Shown: positions 53,814 through 64,000 of the stretch, in pieces
How the letters are laid out: each line of letters begins with the position of its first letter
How positions within the stretch are numbered: position 1 is the stretch's first letter
From: Asterias rubens
Lineage: Eukaryota; Echinodermata; Asteroidea; Forcipulatida; Asteriidae
Length of the DNA: 64,000 nt
Assembly: GCF_902459465.1 (NCBI RefSeq)
Contig: NC_047062.1
Coordinates: 33,761,922-33,825,921, forward strand
Direction: 5' to 3'
The notes under the pieces: model-generated
Database searches by the model: none
Seen by the model: the letters and a program-made list of their open reading frames with translations, nothing else
Told to the model about the DNA's origin: nothing
Position numbers and translations under genes: made by a program

Positions 53814-54920
53814 GATGAACAGAGTGGAACAACTAAGAGTTGGTTACGTCAAGATGCTGAGCCAAATTATGCAGCACCAATAAAACCGTTGATTCAGCAC
53901 AGTCTTTGTAAAGGAGGACTGTTTCTTCATGATGACTGCCCTCATCTAAGAATGTATCCAAATTGGTGGTACCAGCTTCGACTGTTACTAAGGATGTACT
54001 TCGACCATTGAGTATTCGTTCCAAGAGCATGAACAACATTGAACAAATCTTCAAATGGATCTTGATATGACAGCATGATCAGCCGGATTCATCTGCAGAT
54101 TGAACTCACGTACACAACAAATTTTTCTTATTGTGGAACAATGACTTGAATATTAGTATTGTTTGAAGCTTTGCATGGTGAAGAGAAATAGGAAGAAACT
54201 ATAAATATGTATATTTAACTTGTGGGTACACTCTTTTGTATGAGTGTTGGCTCTGAAAAAACTCTGTGTGAGTGTTTGATCAAGGCTGATTTGTCATGGT
54301 GTCCCAGACTGCCGTGTGCTTGGATGTTTCTTGCTTCTCATGGATATGAATGCAGCAGGTCTCCTCTATGTGTCATCGCATTCGGAGGGAATGCTGGTCT
54401 TCTGTGTGAAGTGATGTTTGAATCTTGATGTTTCTGGGTTGAGCTTGGCTGATGATTTGTTGGAGCTTGTGAGATGCATGGCCGATGTATGGAAGGGTGA
54501 TGGTAGCCTTGAACTGCGGACTTTTGTCTACTTGTGTGATGAGGAATGGCTTCGGCTGGCTGCAGGAATTGAAGGTCTTTTATTTAGTCGTTGAGTTGTA
54601 GTGATGTCTTGATGTGATGAAGTTCCTGCTTCAAGCTGCCTTGTTCAACTTATTTTGTAGACAGAATACGTAATAACTTGTAATGAGATAATTCCTTACA
54701 AGTTAATGTATTCACATTTTTAATGTTGCATGTTTGTAATGAGGTATTTCATTACACTCATGCAAAACATTCTTGCAATGAAATACCTCATTGCAAGTAT
54801 GTCAAAGTTTCAAGTGCGTAATGAAGTACTGCATTACAAGCATGAAACAAGTTATGTAAATTTGTAATGCAATTGCTCATTACAATTATGAAACAATAGG
54901 GCAAACTCATTACAAATATA
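53814..54920 (+). ncRNA. Last exon region of the probable lncRNA
   Basis: Acceptor tgttacag followed by gatgaacagagtggaacaac. A 68-codon frame closes at 54011 and resembles nothing known. The block continues into the hairpin array. The 3' end is unknown; a possible poly(A) signal is near 54973. Confidence 0.35.
54677..54915. repeat. Array of five short hairpins, TTGTAATGA...TCATTACAA
   Basis: Imperfect palindromes of about 24-26 nt lie at 54677-54702, 54733-54757, 54772-54797, 54818-54837 and 54862-54885, plus a half site at 54907-54915. Arms are variants of cttgtaatga / tcattacaag around 6-8 base loops. Copy 3 has cttgcaatga / tcattgcaag, which keeps pairing through a double change. Confidence 0.8.
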
Positions 54921-56396
54921 AAGACAACAAGCTTGTCAAGAAGTGTATATGAGTGGTTTAACATTACAAACTAATAAAACTTAGTATTACTTTTACTGAA
55001 TTTGAATATTGTATTAAATATGAATGGTACCTTTTATTGTGTCGTTCCGTTATTCATCCAAACAATATTATTAGTGTTCTGGGGGTACCCCCACATGGTG
55101 GCCACCATGTTTTTTTTGTATTAGTTATTATTTAAGGACATGTAAATATTGTGACTCACATTGGGTTCAATAACTGTTATTGAGGTTTTAAATTACAATG
55201 GTCATGACATTGTACTGTGTTACTTGAGGGTGTTTGAGTCCTCATTGTTATGCTAATTAATTACAATGTTCATTGTTACGAGCTAGGTAGGCATTAATTT
55301 GTGCATGATGTTGAGTTTTTGCTCAATAGAGGGCGCTGTTCGCCGGGCACCGAGTACTAGTTGTTATATTAATTAATTACAATGGTTATAACAAAGGTCA
55401 CAACATTTATATTATCTACTGTTAATTATGTTGCATTAATGTCACACTCGGTATTGATAATCTTTATACCTTGCAATAGTTGAGATTGCTCGTTAATTAT
55501 GTTTTTTTAATTTTATACAAAGGACATGACATTAGTTTTATTATCTGGTGTTAATTTTGTGGCAAAAATGCCACACTAAGATTGGTATTGTGATATACCA
55601 TTCACAACAGTTTTATAGTTGAGAGTACTTGTTAACACGGTTTATTTTAATTACAAAATTGTTGACAAGTTTGATATTTGCCTATGTAGATTGCTATTTG
55701 ATGCTAATATCAGGGTTTTCAAGAGTACTTTCTCACAAGAGTGTTTCTTCACTCTGCAGACAAAGGGAGCTAGCCACTATAGTAATGACTTCCGATATAG
55801 GATATTGATTGAAATTATGTAATGTATCTAATCTTAAACAAAGGAAAGTAATTAATTGGTTTTACTGCAAGAAAACGGTACTGTATATAAAATTTTCTTT
55901 AACCGCATAATCATGGTCAACAACTTTAATTGAACAATTGAAAGCATTTAAGTCATAGTTATTATAGATAAGTTGAAGTGGGGTTTTCCAGAGTATTTGT
56001 TATCTCTGGTTTTTCACTCCGTAGGCTAGGTATCAAAGGGGGGTAACATTTCAAAGAAGCAATTGTTGTAATGGTTACAAACTTGGATGTATTATGATCC
56101 CTTTAACTGTTGTGGGGTGGAAGATGACAACCTTCACGTGGTCCACCCTGTTGTTAACTAATGTCATCAAAGACCTTTTCGCAAATTCTTTTGCAAAGCG
56201 CTTACTGTTGAACGAGGTGCATGCTGATCCAGCTCGCAGTCAAACTTGATCGCTATGCATGCGTACCAAGTATTTGCGATGAGGTCAAAACCAATCTATG
56301 TAGCAACTCCTTGTTTTCATACTGGTGTTGTCTTGTAGCCTAATTATTTTTAGTAGGCCCTATTAATGCCTATTACCATAACTATCAATCACTTAA
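54920..56396. other. AT-rich region with ttaattaattacaatg repeats
   Basis: Recurring attaattacaatg and gttataacatt motifs occur, along with two related blocks near 55700-55760 and 55985-56035 (ttttc-agagtactt, cactctgcag / cactccgtag). No gene is visible. Confidence 0.45.
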
Positions 56397-56773
56397 AGGC
56401 AGTGGACACTACTGGTAATTACTCAGAATAATTATTAGCATAAAACCTTACTTGGTAACGAGTAATTGGGAGAAGTTGATTGTATAAAACATTGTGAGAA
56501 ATGGCTCCTTCTGAAGTGCCATAGTTTTTGAGAAAGAAGTCATTTTCCACAAATTTGATTTCGAAACATCAGATTTAGAATTTGAAGTCTCAAATTAAGC
56601 ATCTGAAAGCACACAACTGCGTGTGACAAGGGTGTTTTTTCTTTCATTATTATCTCTCTACTTCGACGACCGATTGAGCTCGAATTTTTACAGGTTTTTT
56701 ATTTTATGCATATGTTGAGATACACCAACTGTGAAGACTAGTCTTTAACAGTTACCAATAGTGTCCACTGTCT
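56397..56773. mobile_element. TTAA-MITE copy 4, complete (377 bp)
   Basis: Starts aggcagtggacactactggt after TTAA (56393-56396) and ends ccaatagtgtccactgtct before TTAA (56774-56777). It is older than copy 3, judging by its divergence. Confidence 0.85.
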
Positions 56774-57369
56774 TTAACTTTGAAGTGTTTTTTGCCCGTT
56801 ATGTGTATAGTAAGTTCAAAATGTTCATTTTATTTTGCCATATTTATGTTTATGGCTTTAGTGTGAAATAAATACCTTGGTCATGTGAAACAAGAAACAA
56901 TATTGTGATATATAATTAACATTTTAAAATAATAAAATACCCCTGTAAAAGAAATTGCATTGTTTTGCCACTAGTGAAAAATGTCTTTAAACACATTGTA
57001 CTTTAACCCAAAGCCGCTGCACTCAAGCTTGGCTGCACTACTTTATTGCCAAAACTATAAGAATAATTATCCCTAGATCAAGACACAGTTGGAGAAGTGT
57101 TATCGCGGTAACGCTTCTTATACTCCTTTTTTGAGATATTATTGCAAAAATTCCTGAGAAGTGTTACCTCTGTACACTTTTAATACTTCTTTTAAGATAT
57201 TGCCAACTTGTTAACATTATAACTACTATAATATTATTAGTCAAGGGCTGTTCCTGTCAAGGCAATAATTATTTAAAATGGTCAAAATTAGTATAATAGG
57301 ACACAGAGTGCAATTTCCACCATTCTCCCCAGGACTGGAACAATCCCGGGTTTGCCCCTCCCATCATCC

Positions 57370-57392
57370 CCCCCCCCCCCCCCCCCCCCCCA
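57370..57392. repeat. Poly(C) tract
   Basis: About 22 consecutive C. Its length is likely unreliable in the assembly. Confidence 0.9.
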
Positions 57393-57599
57393 GGGCCTAG
57401 GTGGCATGGCATCCAGGGCCCATTATTTCAAAGAATTGTATGCTTAGCAGAAATGAGCTGGATACCACTCACAAACTGTACACATGACATGGTATTATGC
57501 TGGTAACCTTAGTCTGGTAGTATATTTTTGTTATAACAGGGCCAAAGAAAATTAATTTCATCTACGAACAACCCTAGCGCCCTCTGTAGACTAGTTATG

Positions 57600-57662
57600 T
57601 TTAGTATTGCATTCCGTGATCAATTCAAGATGGTGAACATCATCGCGGGAAGTATAAAATGA
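57600..57662 (+). other. Possible first exon with gtaagt donor
   Basis: caagatggtgaacatcatcg runs to ataaaatga|gtaagt. A start codon is followed by a stop at the border, so it would be untranslated. It may belong with 59490-59568 and 61600-61673 in one plus-strand transcript. This is not proven. Confidence 0.25.
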
Positions 57663-57908
57663 GTAAGTGGACAATTTTGACTGTTAATATCTGTGTAAAG
57701 TATTATTTATGAAGCAACTAAAGCACACAAGTCAAGCTAAGGGCTGTTAGATTACATTTATCTGGTTCATTCCGCCGTCCGCTGGAGAGAAGCTACTTTT
57801 AAATCGTTTTCTTCGGTTAGCTGGTCTACGCCGCATCTAGTTTGTAATGTTATTGAATGTCACTGTGTCAGCTAATGTACATGTATTTAATATACGTAGT
57901 GTATTGAA

Positions 57909-58130
57909 AGGCATTGTACACGTTTGGTGATATTATTGTCAAAGACCAGTCTTCTCACTTGGTGTATCCCATATAAACCATAGATGGAGTCGTTTCCTAC
58001 ATTATTTTATACTTCCATCAGCTCTCCAAGTCCAATGATCGTTACCAAGTCAGTTTTAAATTAAGTTAATTTTTATTTTGAGTACTAAAATAGTTATATT
58101 AATAACCAAACGTGTACTTTCCTTTAATAT
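57909..58130. mobile_element. MITE related to the TTAA family, diverged
   Basis: Left aaaggcattgtacacgtttg and right accaaacgtgtactttcctt are inverted, with taatat next to the right end. The middle shares tcaaagaccagtcttctcac-ttggtgtatc with the TTAA-MITE. Confidence 0.6.
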
Positions 58131-58194
58131 AATAGGGCTATTTTATAAGTATAAATCCACACTAGTTAGTATAGTTAAAGTACATATTAATGTA

Positions 58195-58270
58195 GTGTCA
58201 CCGTGTTCAGGTGGTTAGACTGCAGGACTTACATCACAAGATTGTGGGTTCGAATCCCCCAGCTAACCGC
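58195..58270 (+). repeat. tRNA-like SINE head
   Basis: TGTTCAGGTGGTTAGACTGC resembles box A, and GTGGGTTCGAATCCCCCAGC is an intact box B. The acceptor stem ends do not pair, so it is a SINE head rather than a functional tRNA. Confidence 0.6.
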
Positions 58271-58469
58271 TGATTTCACAATGACTAGAGAACAAATATC
58301 GTCGTCTAGTTACTGAATCACAATTTCTTGATTTGTTCAATTCATAATCATGTTAAACCAATGTTTGTACTATGAGAGAGATTAGTGTGAATGGTGAGTT
58401 GCGATATCGTAAACCTTTCTCCCGGAAGTTAACTAGACTGTGTGCACACAAAACGACAGACTGTCCAAC

Positions 58470-58502
<33 letters not shown>

Positions 58503-58521
58503 TTAATAATAATAATAATTT
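58470..58521. repeat. (TAA)n microsatellite
   Basis: About 16 units of taa/aat with one interruption (tattaat). Confidence 0.95.
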
Positions 58522-58680
58522 CTGGAGGTTGGTGAGGTCCTGCTGGAGGGTAGTGACATCGTCCTGGGATCTGATGGGCCGGTATAAAAAACATTCATCT
58601 GCGAAAAGGCGAATTCCAATTGAAACACAGTCCGTCAGGTCGTTTATAAACACCAGAAGTAAGAGGGGATCAAGCACAGC

Positions 58681-58972
58681 CCAGGTCGAAATTCCAGTTG
58701 AACCTAGTTAAACTGGAACTAGTTGAAACCAGTTGATAAACTAGTTAAACACAGTTAAAACCAGTTGGTTTAATATGGAAAATGGACAGAAACCAACTGG
58801 TTTATAATAATAAGACATTTATAAACCAACTGGTTTATAATTTCAACCTAGTTGAACACAGTTAAACCTAGTCCAAACCAGTTGGTTAATATGGAAAATG
58901 GACGAGCTTGGTCACTTTCCAGTTGAACCAGTTGACCCCAGTTAACTAGGTTCAACTGGAATTTTGACCTGG
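58681..58972. mobile_element. Palindromic insertion inside the RT fragment
   Basis: 292 bp. The left end ccaggtcgaaattccagttg continues to aacctagttaaactgg; the right end is its inverse (ccagttaactaggttcaact, then ggaattttgacctgg). The interior repeats aaccagttggttta and its complement several times. Confidence 0.75.
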
Positions 58973-59489
58973 GAGTATCCTGCAAAACTCCTGAAGCTTC
59001 ATTGGATAGGTTGCTGCTCTTCTTCAAGAATGACTTGTTGGGTGCGACCTGTCAGAAAATCCTGTATCCAGGACAAGAGGTGACCACTCATGCCAATAAG
59101 GTGTTGTTTCAGGAGAAGACGCTCATGTGGGACTCTTTCAACGGTCTTTGAGAAGTCCAAGAAAACTCTATCAATTTGGTCTTTGCACTTTGGCATCTGG
59201 TGATTGTGTGATCCCCTTGTGTGACATGTCTTTTTTATTCCTTCTTCTTAGACATTGTTGTTTCCTTCCTCCAAGATTCTACTATCCTTGGAGTACATGT
59301 AGATTTGCAGAATCTGGAAGACTTTTGAACTACTTACTACTAGGGCAGAAGGTAGAAAAGGTTTATGACATGAGTACCTGGATTTATTGCCCCAAAGTTG
59401 GTAGTTGCTTGAGGATTATTTGATGCAATTGACATAATAATTTATAATTTATCCTTAATTTCTATTCTTTGACCATTGATCTTTTTTAG

Positions 59490-59568
59490 ATTCAATAGGA
59501 TCTTCACCATACAATGAAGTAACTTAATGCAATCCCGTTATTACTCAATCTGGCCAGTAGCTATAAAG
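59490..59568 (+). other. Exon-like segment, non-coding
   Basis: Acceptor cttttttag and donor gtaagt bound 79 bp that contain stops in all frames. Confidence 0.3.
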
Positions 59569-60849
59569 GTAAGTTTAATTTTTTTGAAGCCAATAGACAA
59601 GGTCTAATGAATGGAACAAAATGGTAGTCATGAACCCATGAACAGCAGTGTAAAACCGGAAGGGTCTTGGCCATTTGATAAAGGCTCGAGCGGAAGGCGA
59701 GGGCCTTTAATCATGGCCACGACCCTGCATAGTTTTAAACAGAAATTTAAGAACAAGTGAATGCTATTTGTTCCCATTCATAATATGCCTTTTTGGTTCA
59801 AAGGCATAATATATTAAGAAACTCTGTAAAAATGTATCCGTTTTCCGGCGACCTTGAGCTCCGTGCTTGTGTTTAATTTCTATGACTCGGACAGTTTTTG
59901 GATGCATTCTTGGTGCAAGACGTTCCGCATTCTTGGTGCAAGACGTTCCTCGTTTTTCTTTAACACAACACACAGCGCGGCCAACTCACCAACAGTGCCT
60001 GCATTGCCCGCAACAAGAACTGTCTTGCATCAAGACTAGTGTATAGTAACCAAAAATAATCGGTTATAAACGGAGTTCCAGCTGGTCATTATCACCATTA
60101 AACACTTTCTTTGTTATGCTCTTGCATACTCACTTCCTTTTTTTAATGGAGCCTTTGTTGCCATGAAATTCCTTTGAGCAGTTGAAAGCATTTTGTAAGA
60201 CCTTTGTAAGTAAGCACTTATGCATAAAGTTCTGCTACTCTAAGCAGCATGGTCAGTGGATGCATAGAGTTAGGACAGAGGTGACTGTGGTAGTGCTGGG
60301 CTGGCCATTTTAATAGTAACAGCTGAATAATAACCTGATGTAGTAGTATTTGGCCTATACCATTTGCACCATGTGCCATGTAAGTAGCATGCTTCCTACC
60401 ATGACTACTAAAATAGGTTCTTTTTGCTAGCTACCGTCTCTTTAAATCTCAAGCCTTCGAGTGACAAACATTTTGCCCTGCACTTCTTGCAACTGGGATT
60501 TCCTTACGTTGGGCCTCAAAACACAGGATCAATTCTTCAAGAAACATCTTATCAGGGTCAACATTGACTTTCTGAAAAATGGCACTCGGGTTACTTAAGT
60601 GATTTATATTTTATACATTCTTTCATATTCATTAATCCCTTCACATCTGTGGCTAGAAATGCAAGTTCAGCATTCGACATAAACACTCATAAACATACAT
60701 TTTTGGGGAAAAAAACGGATGAAGAAGAAAGACACCTTACATTTTATACAGTTTAATTAATCTTTATATCTTTCTAGGGTAGCCCACCTTGGTGGGCTGT
60801 TAATGCAATATTTTGATGCAGCCATTTAATGCGGCAGTCATGGCCAAGC

Positions 60850-60940
60850 TGATGAGAACACCAAATTCAAGCTCTGGTGTTTCTGATCAGCAGAGTGTGG
60901 GTTTGACTCCCAGTGTTGACATTTTGTGTGATTAAGCATT
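60850..60940 (+). repeat. ACTTGTGT-type SINE fragment
   Basis: gctctggtgtttctgatcag-cagagtgtgggtttgactcc matches the box B side of the family. The tail is degraded. Confidence 0.5.
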
Positions 60941-61599
60941 TTTAATAATACTTGGTTGTTACATGTACATTTATAGTGCGCTTTATCACACCCCTAAGGG
61001 GCATATCAAAGTGCACATTATTTTACCTGCCAGGTACAGTGGAGCTAACATTTATGAGACCTATTTTTTAAAATTGTTTTACAAGGTGCTATGGCGCATT
61101 ATGCAGCCAATTAAACCAGGAATACTGGGGCGCAGTAACCTGTTCACTTTTCGATGTAAACTGCACTATTTTTTACATGCTGCTCACAACACACGGGACC
61201 AACAGCTTTACGTTCAATCAGAAAGTCAAAGCGATGGTTAAGTGTCCTAATCATTATTGCTCCGTCCTTCAGATGGGACGTAAAGCTGTAGTTGATGTGT
61301 GTTGTGGAATGTATGAAAATCAGCACACTTATCATATATAGCGAATGGTTTTGCCCATTATGTTCCTGGTCTGATCAGCAGCATATTGCACCACAGCACA
61401 TTGAAACCATTACATGATGCTATAAAGGAATACGTCTCATACTTTGATACACCCCTAGGGGTGTGATAAAGCGCTGTATAAGAACCAAGTATTGTTAGTA
61501 CTATTTATTTATTCTAATTTAGGCCCTGATGTGATTCAAGTGTGTTTGATCATGACCACTTGTTTTAACTGATTATGTGTATATTTTGTTCTCTTTTAG

Positions 61600-61673
61600 A
61601 CCATGCTTTGACAGAAACTCTGATACAAATGTTTCTGACAATGATTTGTAAATCATCATGCTGCTGTTCTGTA
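61600..61673 (+). other. Exon-like segment
   Basis: Acceptor ctcttttag, donor gtaagt. One frame is open (HALTETLIQMFLTMICKSSC and more); there is no known domain. Confidence 0.3.
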
Positions 61674-61712
61674 GTAAGTACATACATGTATTCTAAAATG
61701 TGTCTTTATAGA

Positions 61713-62050
61713 GGCACTGAACACTAGTAGTAATTACACCAAATAATTGTTAGCCCAAAAACTTTATATTTTTGGTCACGAGCAGTGGAGAGCTGTTGAT
61801 AGTGTATAAGCAAATTGTGAGAAACATCTCCTTCTGAAGTAACATAGGTTTATAGGTAGTTTTCGAAAAAAGTTTTGCAACAAGGGTTTTTTTTATCGTT
61901 ATTTGGTTTTTCAACTTTGATGACGAATAGGCCCTTCCCATGAAATATGCAAATGAGACAAGCACATGCGCATAAACACCTATGGATGACAAATTCAAAA
62001 AGGAGTTGGATCGTGCATGCCAAACTCTTGAGGGAGCTGGTTTCATTTTT
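61713..62050. mobile_element. Old diverged copy of the TTAA-MITE family
   Basis: aggcactgaacactagtagt, ggtcacgagcagtggagagc and ttgtgagaaacatctccttc-tgaagt match the 5' half of the complete copies. The 3' half is lost. Confidence 0.5.
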
Positions 62051-62157
62051 GGGTTTCATTTTCATTGGCCAGATGCCAGTAAGTTGTCCTGTAGCTGTTT
62101 TTAGAAACCAAAAGAAAAAGGAGACAAATAATTGTCTTCATTTTAAATCTCTTATAA

Positions 62158-62319
62158 ATAATTGGCACAAACGAAGATATTGAGGATGCAGAAAGGAACA
62201 ATTGTAAGCTGATCGTGAAGAGGCTGATCAAAGAAGTGGAGGAACTTAAGACTGGAAAACATCACTCTATGGCTCAAAATATTGGCTCTGCTTACCGCAA
62301 AATTATTCTGCGCTTATGA
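62158..62319 (+). CDS. Small C-terminal-like ORF, unidentified
   Basis: Reads IIGTNEDIEDAERNNCKLIV and then KRLIKEVEELKTGKHHSM and AQNIGSAYRKIILRL before TGA. The charged, helix-forming composition looks like real protein rather than random frame, and a poly(A) signal follows about 230 bp later. A stop precedes it at 62155, so an acceptor must lie between 62158 and 62177, but no good pyrimidine tract is there. It may be a terminal exon or a fragment. Family unknown. Confidence 0.35.
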   Translation: MIGTNEDIEDAERNNCKLIVKRLIKEVEELKTGKHHSMAQNIGSAYRKIILRL

Positions 62320-62545
62320 ACACCAGCCTTTAATTTCTTCACTAGCTGTGTATAGTGTAGAATGCCTAGTTGTGGTAAGCTGGAGTACACACACACATGC
62401 CAGAATCCCTGCTAATTATCCATTAAAACATTATTTGTTTTTGCTCAAAGTTTGTAGATCATTTACAGATTTCAGCAAACAGCTCTGGAATAACTATATT
62501 TTTGTAGACCCATTTTGCCTTCAAAATTGTGTATATATATTCTGT

Positions 62546-62555
62546 GAATAAATAA
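62546..62555 (+). promoter_or_regulatory. Poly(A) signal candidate
   Basis: Overlapping AATAAATAAA, 227 bp after the stop of the ORF at 62158-62319. Confidence 0.45.
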
Positions 62556-62789
62556 ATCTTTCAATGTATAAACATCCAATCCAAACCACAGTATGGGTGA
62601 TGGGTAAAAACATCACAATCTTTCAGATAACTGGATCTTCTTGTATTGTTTCCCTCTAGTGTATGGACATTTTATTTAGAACCCTTTTACCCCTTTCTGC
62701 ACCAACAACAATTCAATAAACAAATTAATGAAAGAGTCTAGCTACGGTCCTTATGGTTGAAACACCCTGGTTTACCAATATTGGACAAA

Positions 62790-63490
62790 CTGTGGACTTC
62801 TTTATTGCCTCGTTGACTCATTTATGGAATCCACCCAGACAAAGAGCCTAACCCTACCCCTCCCCCACCCCCTCCACCCTTTGCTATTCACACCACAAGT
62901 ATGAAGTTGATCACTGTAGACTTCTTTATTGCCTCTCTGATTCATTTAGGGAATCCATATTCCAGACAAAGAGCCTAACCCTAACCCCCCCCCCCCACAC
63001 CCTTTGCTAACCACACCACCAAGTATGAAGGTGATCACTGTGTGCTGCTTCATGGCCTCTCTGATTCATTTAGGGAATCCATATTACAGACAAAGAGCTT
63101 AACCCTACCCCCCCCCCCCACCCTCCCACCCTTTGCTATCCATACCACCAAGTATGAAGGTGATCACTGTGTGCTGCTTCATGACCTCTCTGATTCATTT
63201 AGGGAATCCATATTACAGACAAAGAGCTTAACCCTACCCCCCCCCCCACCCCTCCTACCCTTTGCTATCCATACCACCAAGTGTGAAGGTGATCACTTTG
63301 TGCTGCTTCATGGCCTCTCTGATTCATTTAGGGAATCCATATTACAGACAAAGAGCTTAACCCTAACCCCCCCCCCCCCACCCCTCCCACCCTTTGCTAT
63401 CCATACCACCACCAAGTATGAAGGTGATCACTGTTGACTTTTTCATTGCCTCTCTGATTCATTTAGGGAATCTGTATTCCAGACAAAGGG
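62790..63490. repeat. About 129-bp minisatellite, five to six copies
   Basis: gatcactg landmarks recur near 62910, 63033, 63162, 63291 and 63426. Each unit has tctctgattcatttagggaa, then cagacaaagagcttaaccct followed by C runs of 8-11 and ccaccctttgctatccatac. A plus-strand frame of 131 codons results from the period of 129. Confidence 0.88.
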
Positions 63491-63940
63491 CCTTCAACTC
63501 TTTTTTTTTAAGAAAGCCATTGATGGAAGCAAGCAAACTTCTTTCTGATAAGCTGTGTAATGTCTTATATAGAAATTCAACTTAAGAATGGTCAAAGTTA
63601 CCTATAAATGAAATATGCATAAAGAGCTAAAAAGAAACCCTAGTTTGAGATGAAGGGAAAAACGTGTGAATTAATAGCAACACCAGACTGTGAATCCATG
63701 AACATGAAGTATTGAAAACAAAGTAATCTGTTTTCATGATTATTGAAATTGTGCACCAAGCCTCATGAACAAAGAGTACTCACAACTGTGATTTATTTGT
63801 TTTTTATGTCCTTTCCTTAACTGGGTCTCTTTTTGTTATTGACATCTACAAGTTCAGATTTTGTAATGCTGTGTGTCATTGTTCATAAATAGTCTTATAA
63901 ACATTTTAATTGCATGTGTTTTTTTTTTCATGTTTCTTAG

Positions 63941-64000
63941 GATTTGTCTATGTGAAATGTTTGACATCACTGAAGGAGCAAGTATCATCAAAGGACTATG
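63941..64000 (+). CDS. Possible exon cut by the window edge
   Basis: A long T tract and ttcttag acceptor precede gatttgtctatgtgaaatgt. Two frames are open to the edge (ICLCEMFDITEGASIIKGL or FVYVKCLTSLKEQVSSKDY). It cannot be identified from 60 bases. Confidence 0.3.

Larger units (their letters stand above)
44400..54915 (+). ncRNA. Probable spliced long non-coding RNA with triplicated exon units
   Basis: Exon-like blocks with good GT-AG borders follow on the plus strand: a possible first exon ending at 44542 (donor gtaagg), then 48196-48315, 48719-48812, 49493-49580, 50061-50142, 51393-51474, 52352-52433, 53344-53700 and a last block from 53814. The 48719 and 49493 blocks are related to each other; the three at 50-52.4 kb are near-identical 82-bp copies. 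Most blocks are closed by stops in all frames, and 82 is not a multiple of three, so I read it as non-coding. No transcript evidence is available. It could instead be a decayed protein gene. Confidence 0.4.
58429..59196 (-). mobile_element. Non-LTR retrotransposon RT fragment, inactive and split
   Basis: The minus strand at 58999-59196 encodes DRVFLDFSKTVERVPHERLL and LSWIQDFLTGRTQQVIL (family: DFSKAFDxVPHExLL...WIxxFLxxRxQxVxx). At 58528-58680 it continues VLDPLLLLVFINDLTDCVS and IRLFADECFLYRP (family: LGPLLFLIYINDL...FADD). The catalytic FADD is FADE here and stops interrupt it. The two parts are separated by the insertion at 58681-58972, and the 3' side runs into a TTA repeat. Confidence 0.75.

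Noticed and set aside
58195-58270. Functional tRNA gene
   Set aside because: Box B is perfect, but the acceptor stem ends do not pair and the anticodon arm is poor; a SINE head fits better.
63042-63437. 131-codon plus-strand ORF
   Set aside because: A by-product of the 129-bp (43-codon) minisatellite; poly-proline comes from the C runs.

Overview
The window is invertebrate nuclear DNA. It is AT-rich, has long introns with canonical GT-AG borders, and carries many tRNA-derived SINEs, MITEs and minisatellites. The gene families and repeat style suggest a marine deuterostome, most likely an echinoderm; this is inference, because no species-diagnostic sequence was searched. Only a few percent of the window codes for protein.

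Layout. (1) About 0.7-21.1 kb, minus strand: a SMOC-like secreted calcium-binding matrix gene, rebuilt as 11 phase-compatible exons. They encode signal peptide, Kazal, thyroglobulin-1, EC (EF-hand pair), thyroglobulin-1, EC; the last exon is uncertain. Its introns hold SINEs, two minisatellites grown from one dispersed repeat, MITEs and a decayed zinc-finger gene. (2) 21.1-24.6 kb: the divergent intergenic region. (3) 24.63-33.80 kb, plus strand: a complete 13-exon, 504-residue cytochrome P450 of the CYP46A1 (cholesterol 24-hydroxylase) type. One intron contains a 1.39 kb TIR element with a TTA target duplication. (4) 37.1-40.0 kb, plus strand: the C-terminal part of a THOC1-like gene ending in a death domain, with two frameshifts and missing exons. 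(5) 40-48 kb: palindromic MITEs, tandem repeats and a CpG-rich patch, with no convincing coding gene. (6) About 44.5-54.9 kb, plus strand: a probable multi-exon non-coding transcript whose central 0.95 kb exon-intron unit is triplicated. A TTAA-flanked MITE sits in one copy, and the last exon region carries an array of short hairpins. (7) 57-64 kb: a tRNA-like SINE head, a broken reverse transcriptase split by an insertion, several exon-like segments, a small C-terminal-like ORF followed by a poly(A) signal, and a 129 bp minisatellite.

The three recognisable genes have unrelated roles: extracellular matrix/BMP modulation, sterol oxidation, and mRNA export. I see no sign that they act together. 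The most interesting signals are the double-EC SMOC architecture, the broken THOC1 copy, the triplicated non-coding exons with an internal empty-site control for the MITE, and the hairpin array with a compensatory base-pair change.
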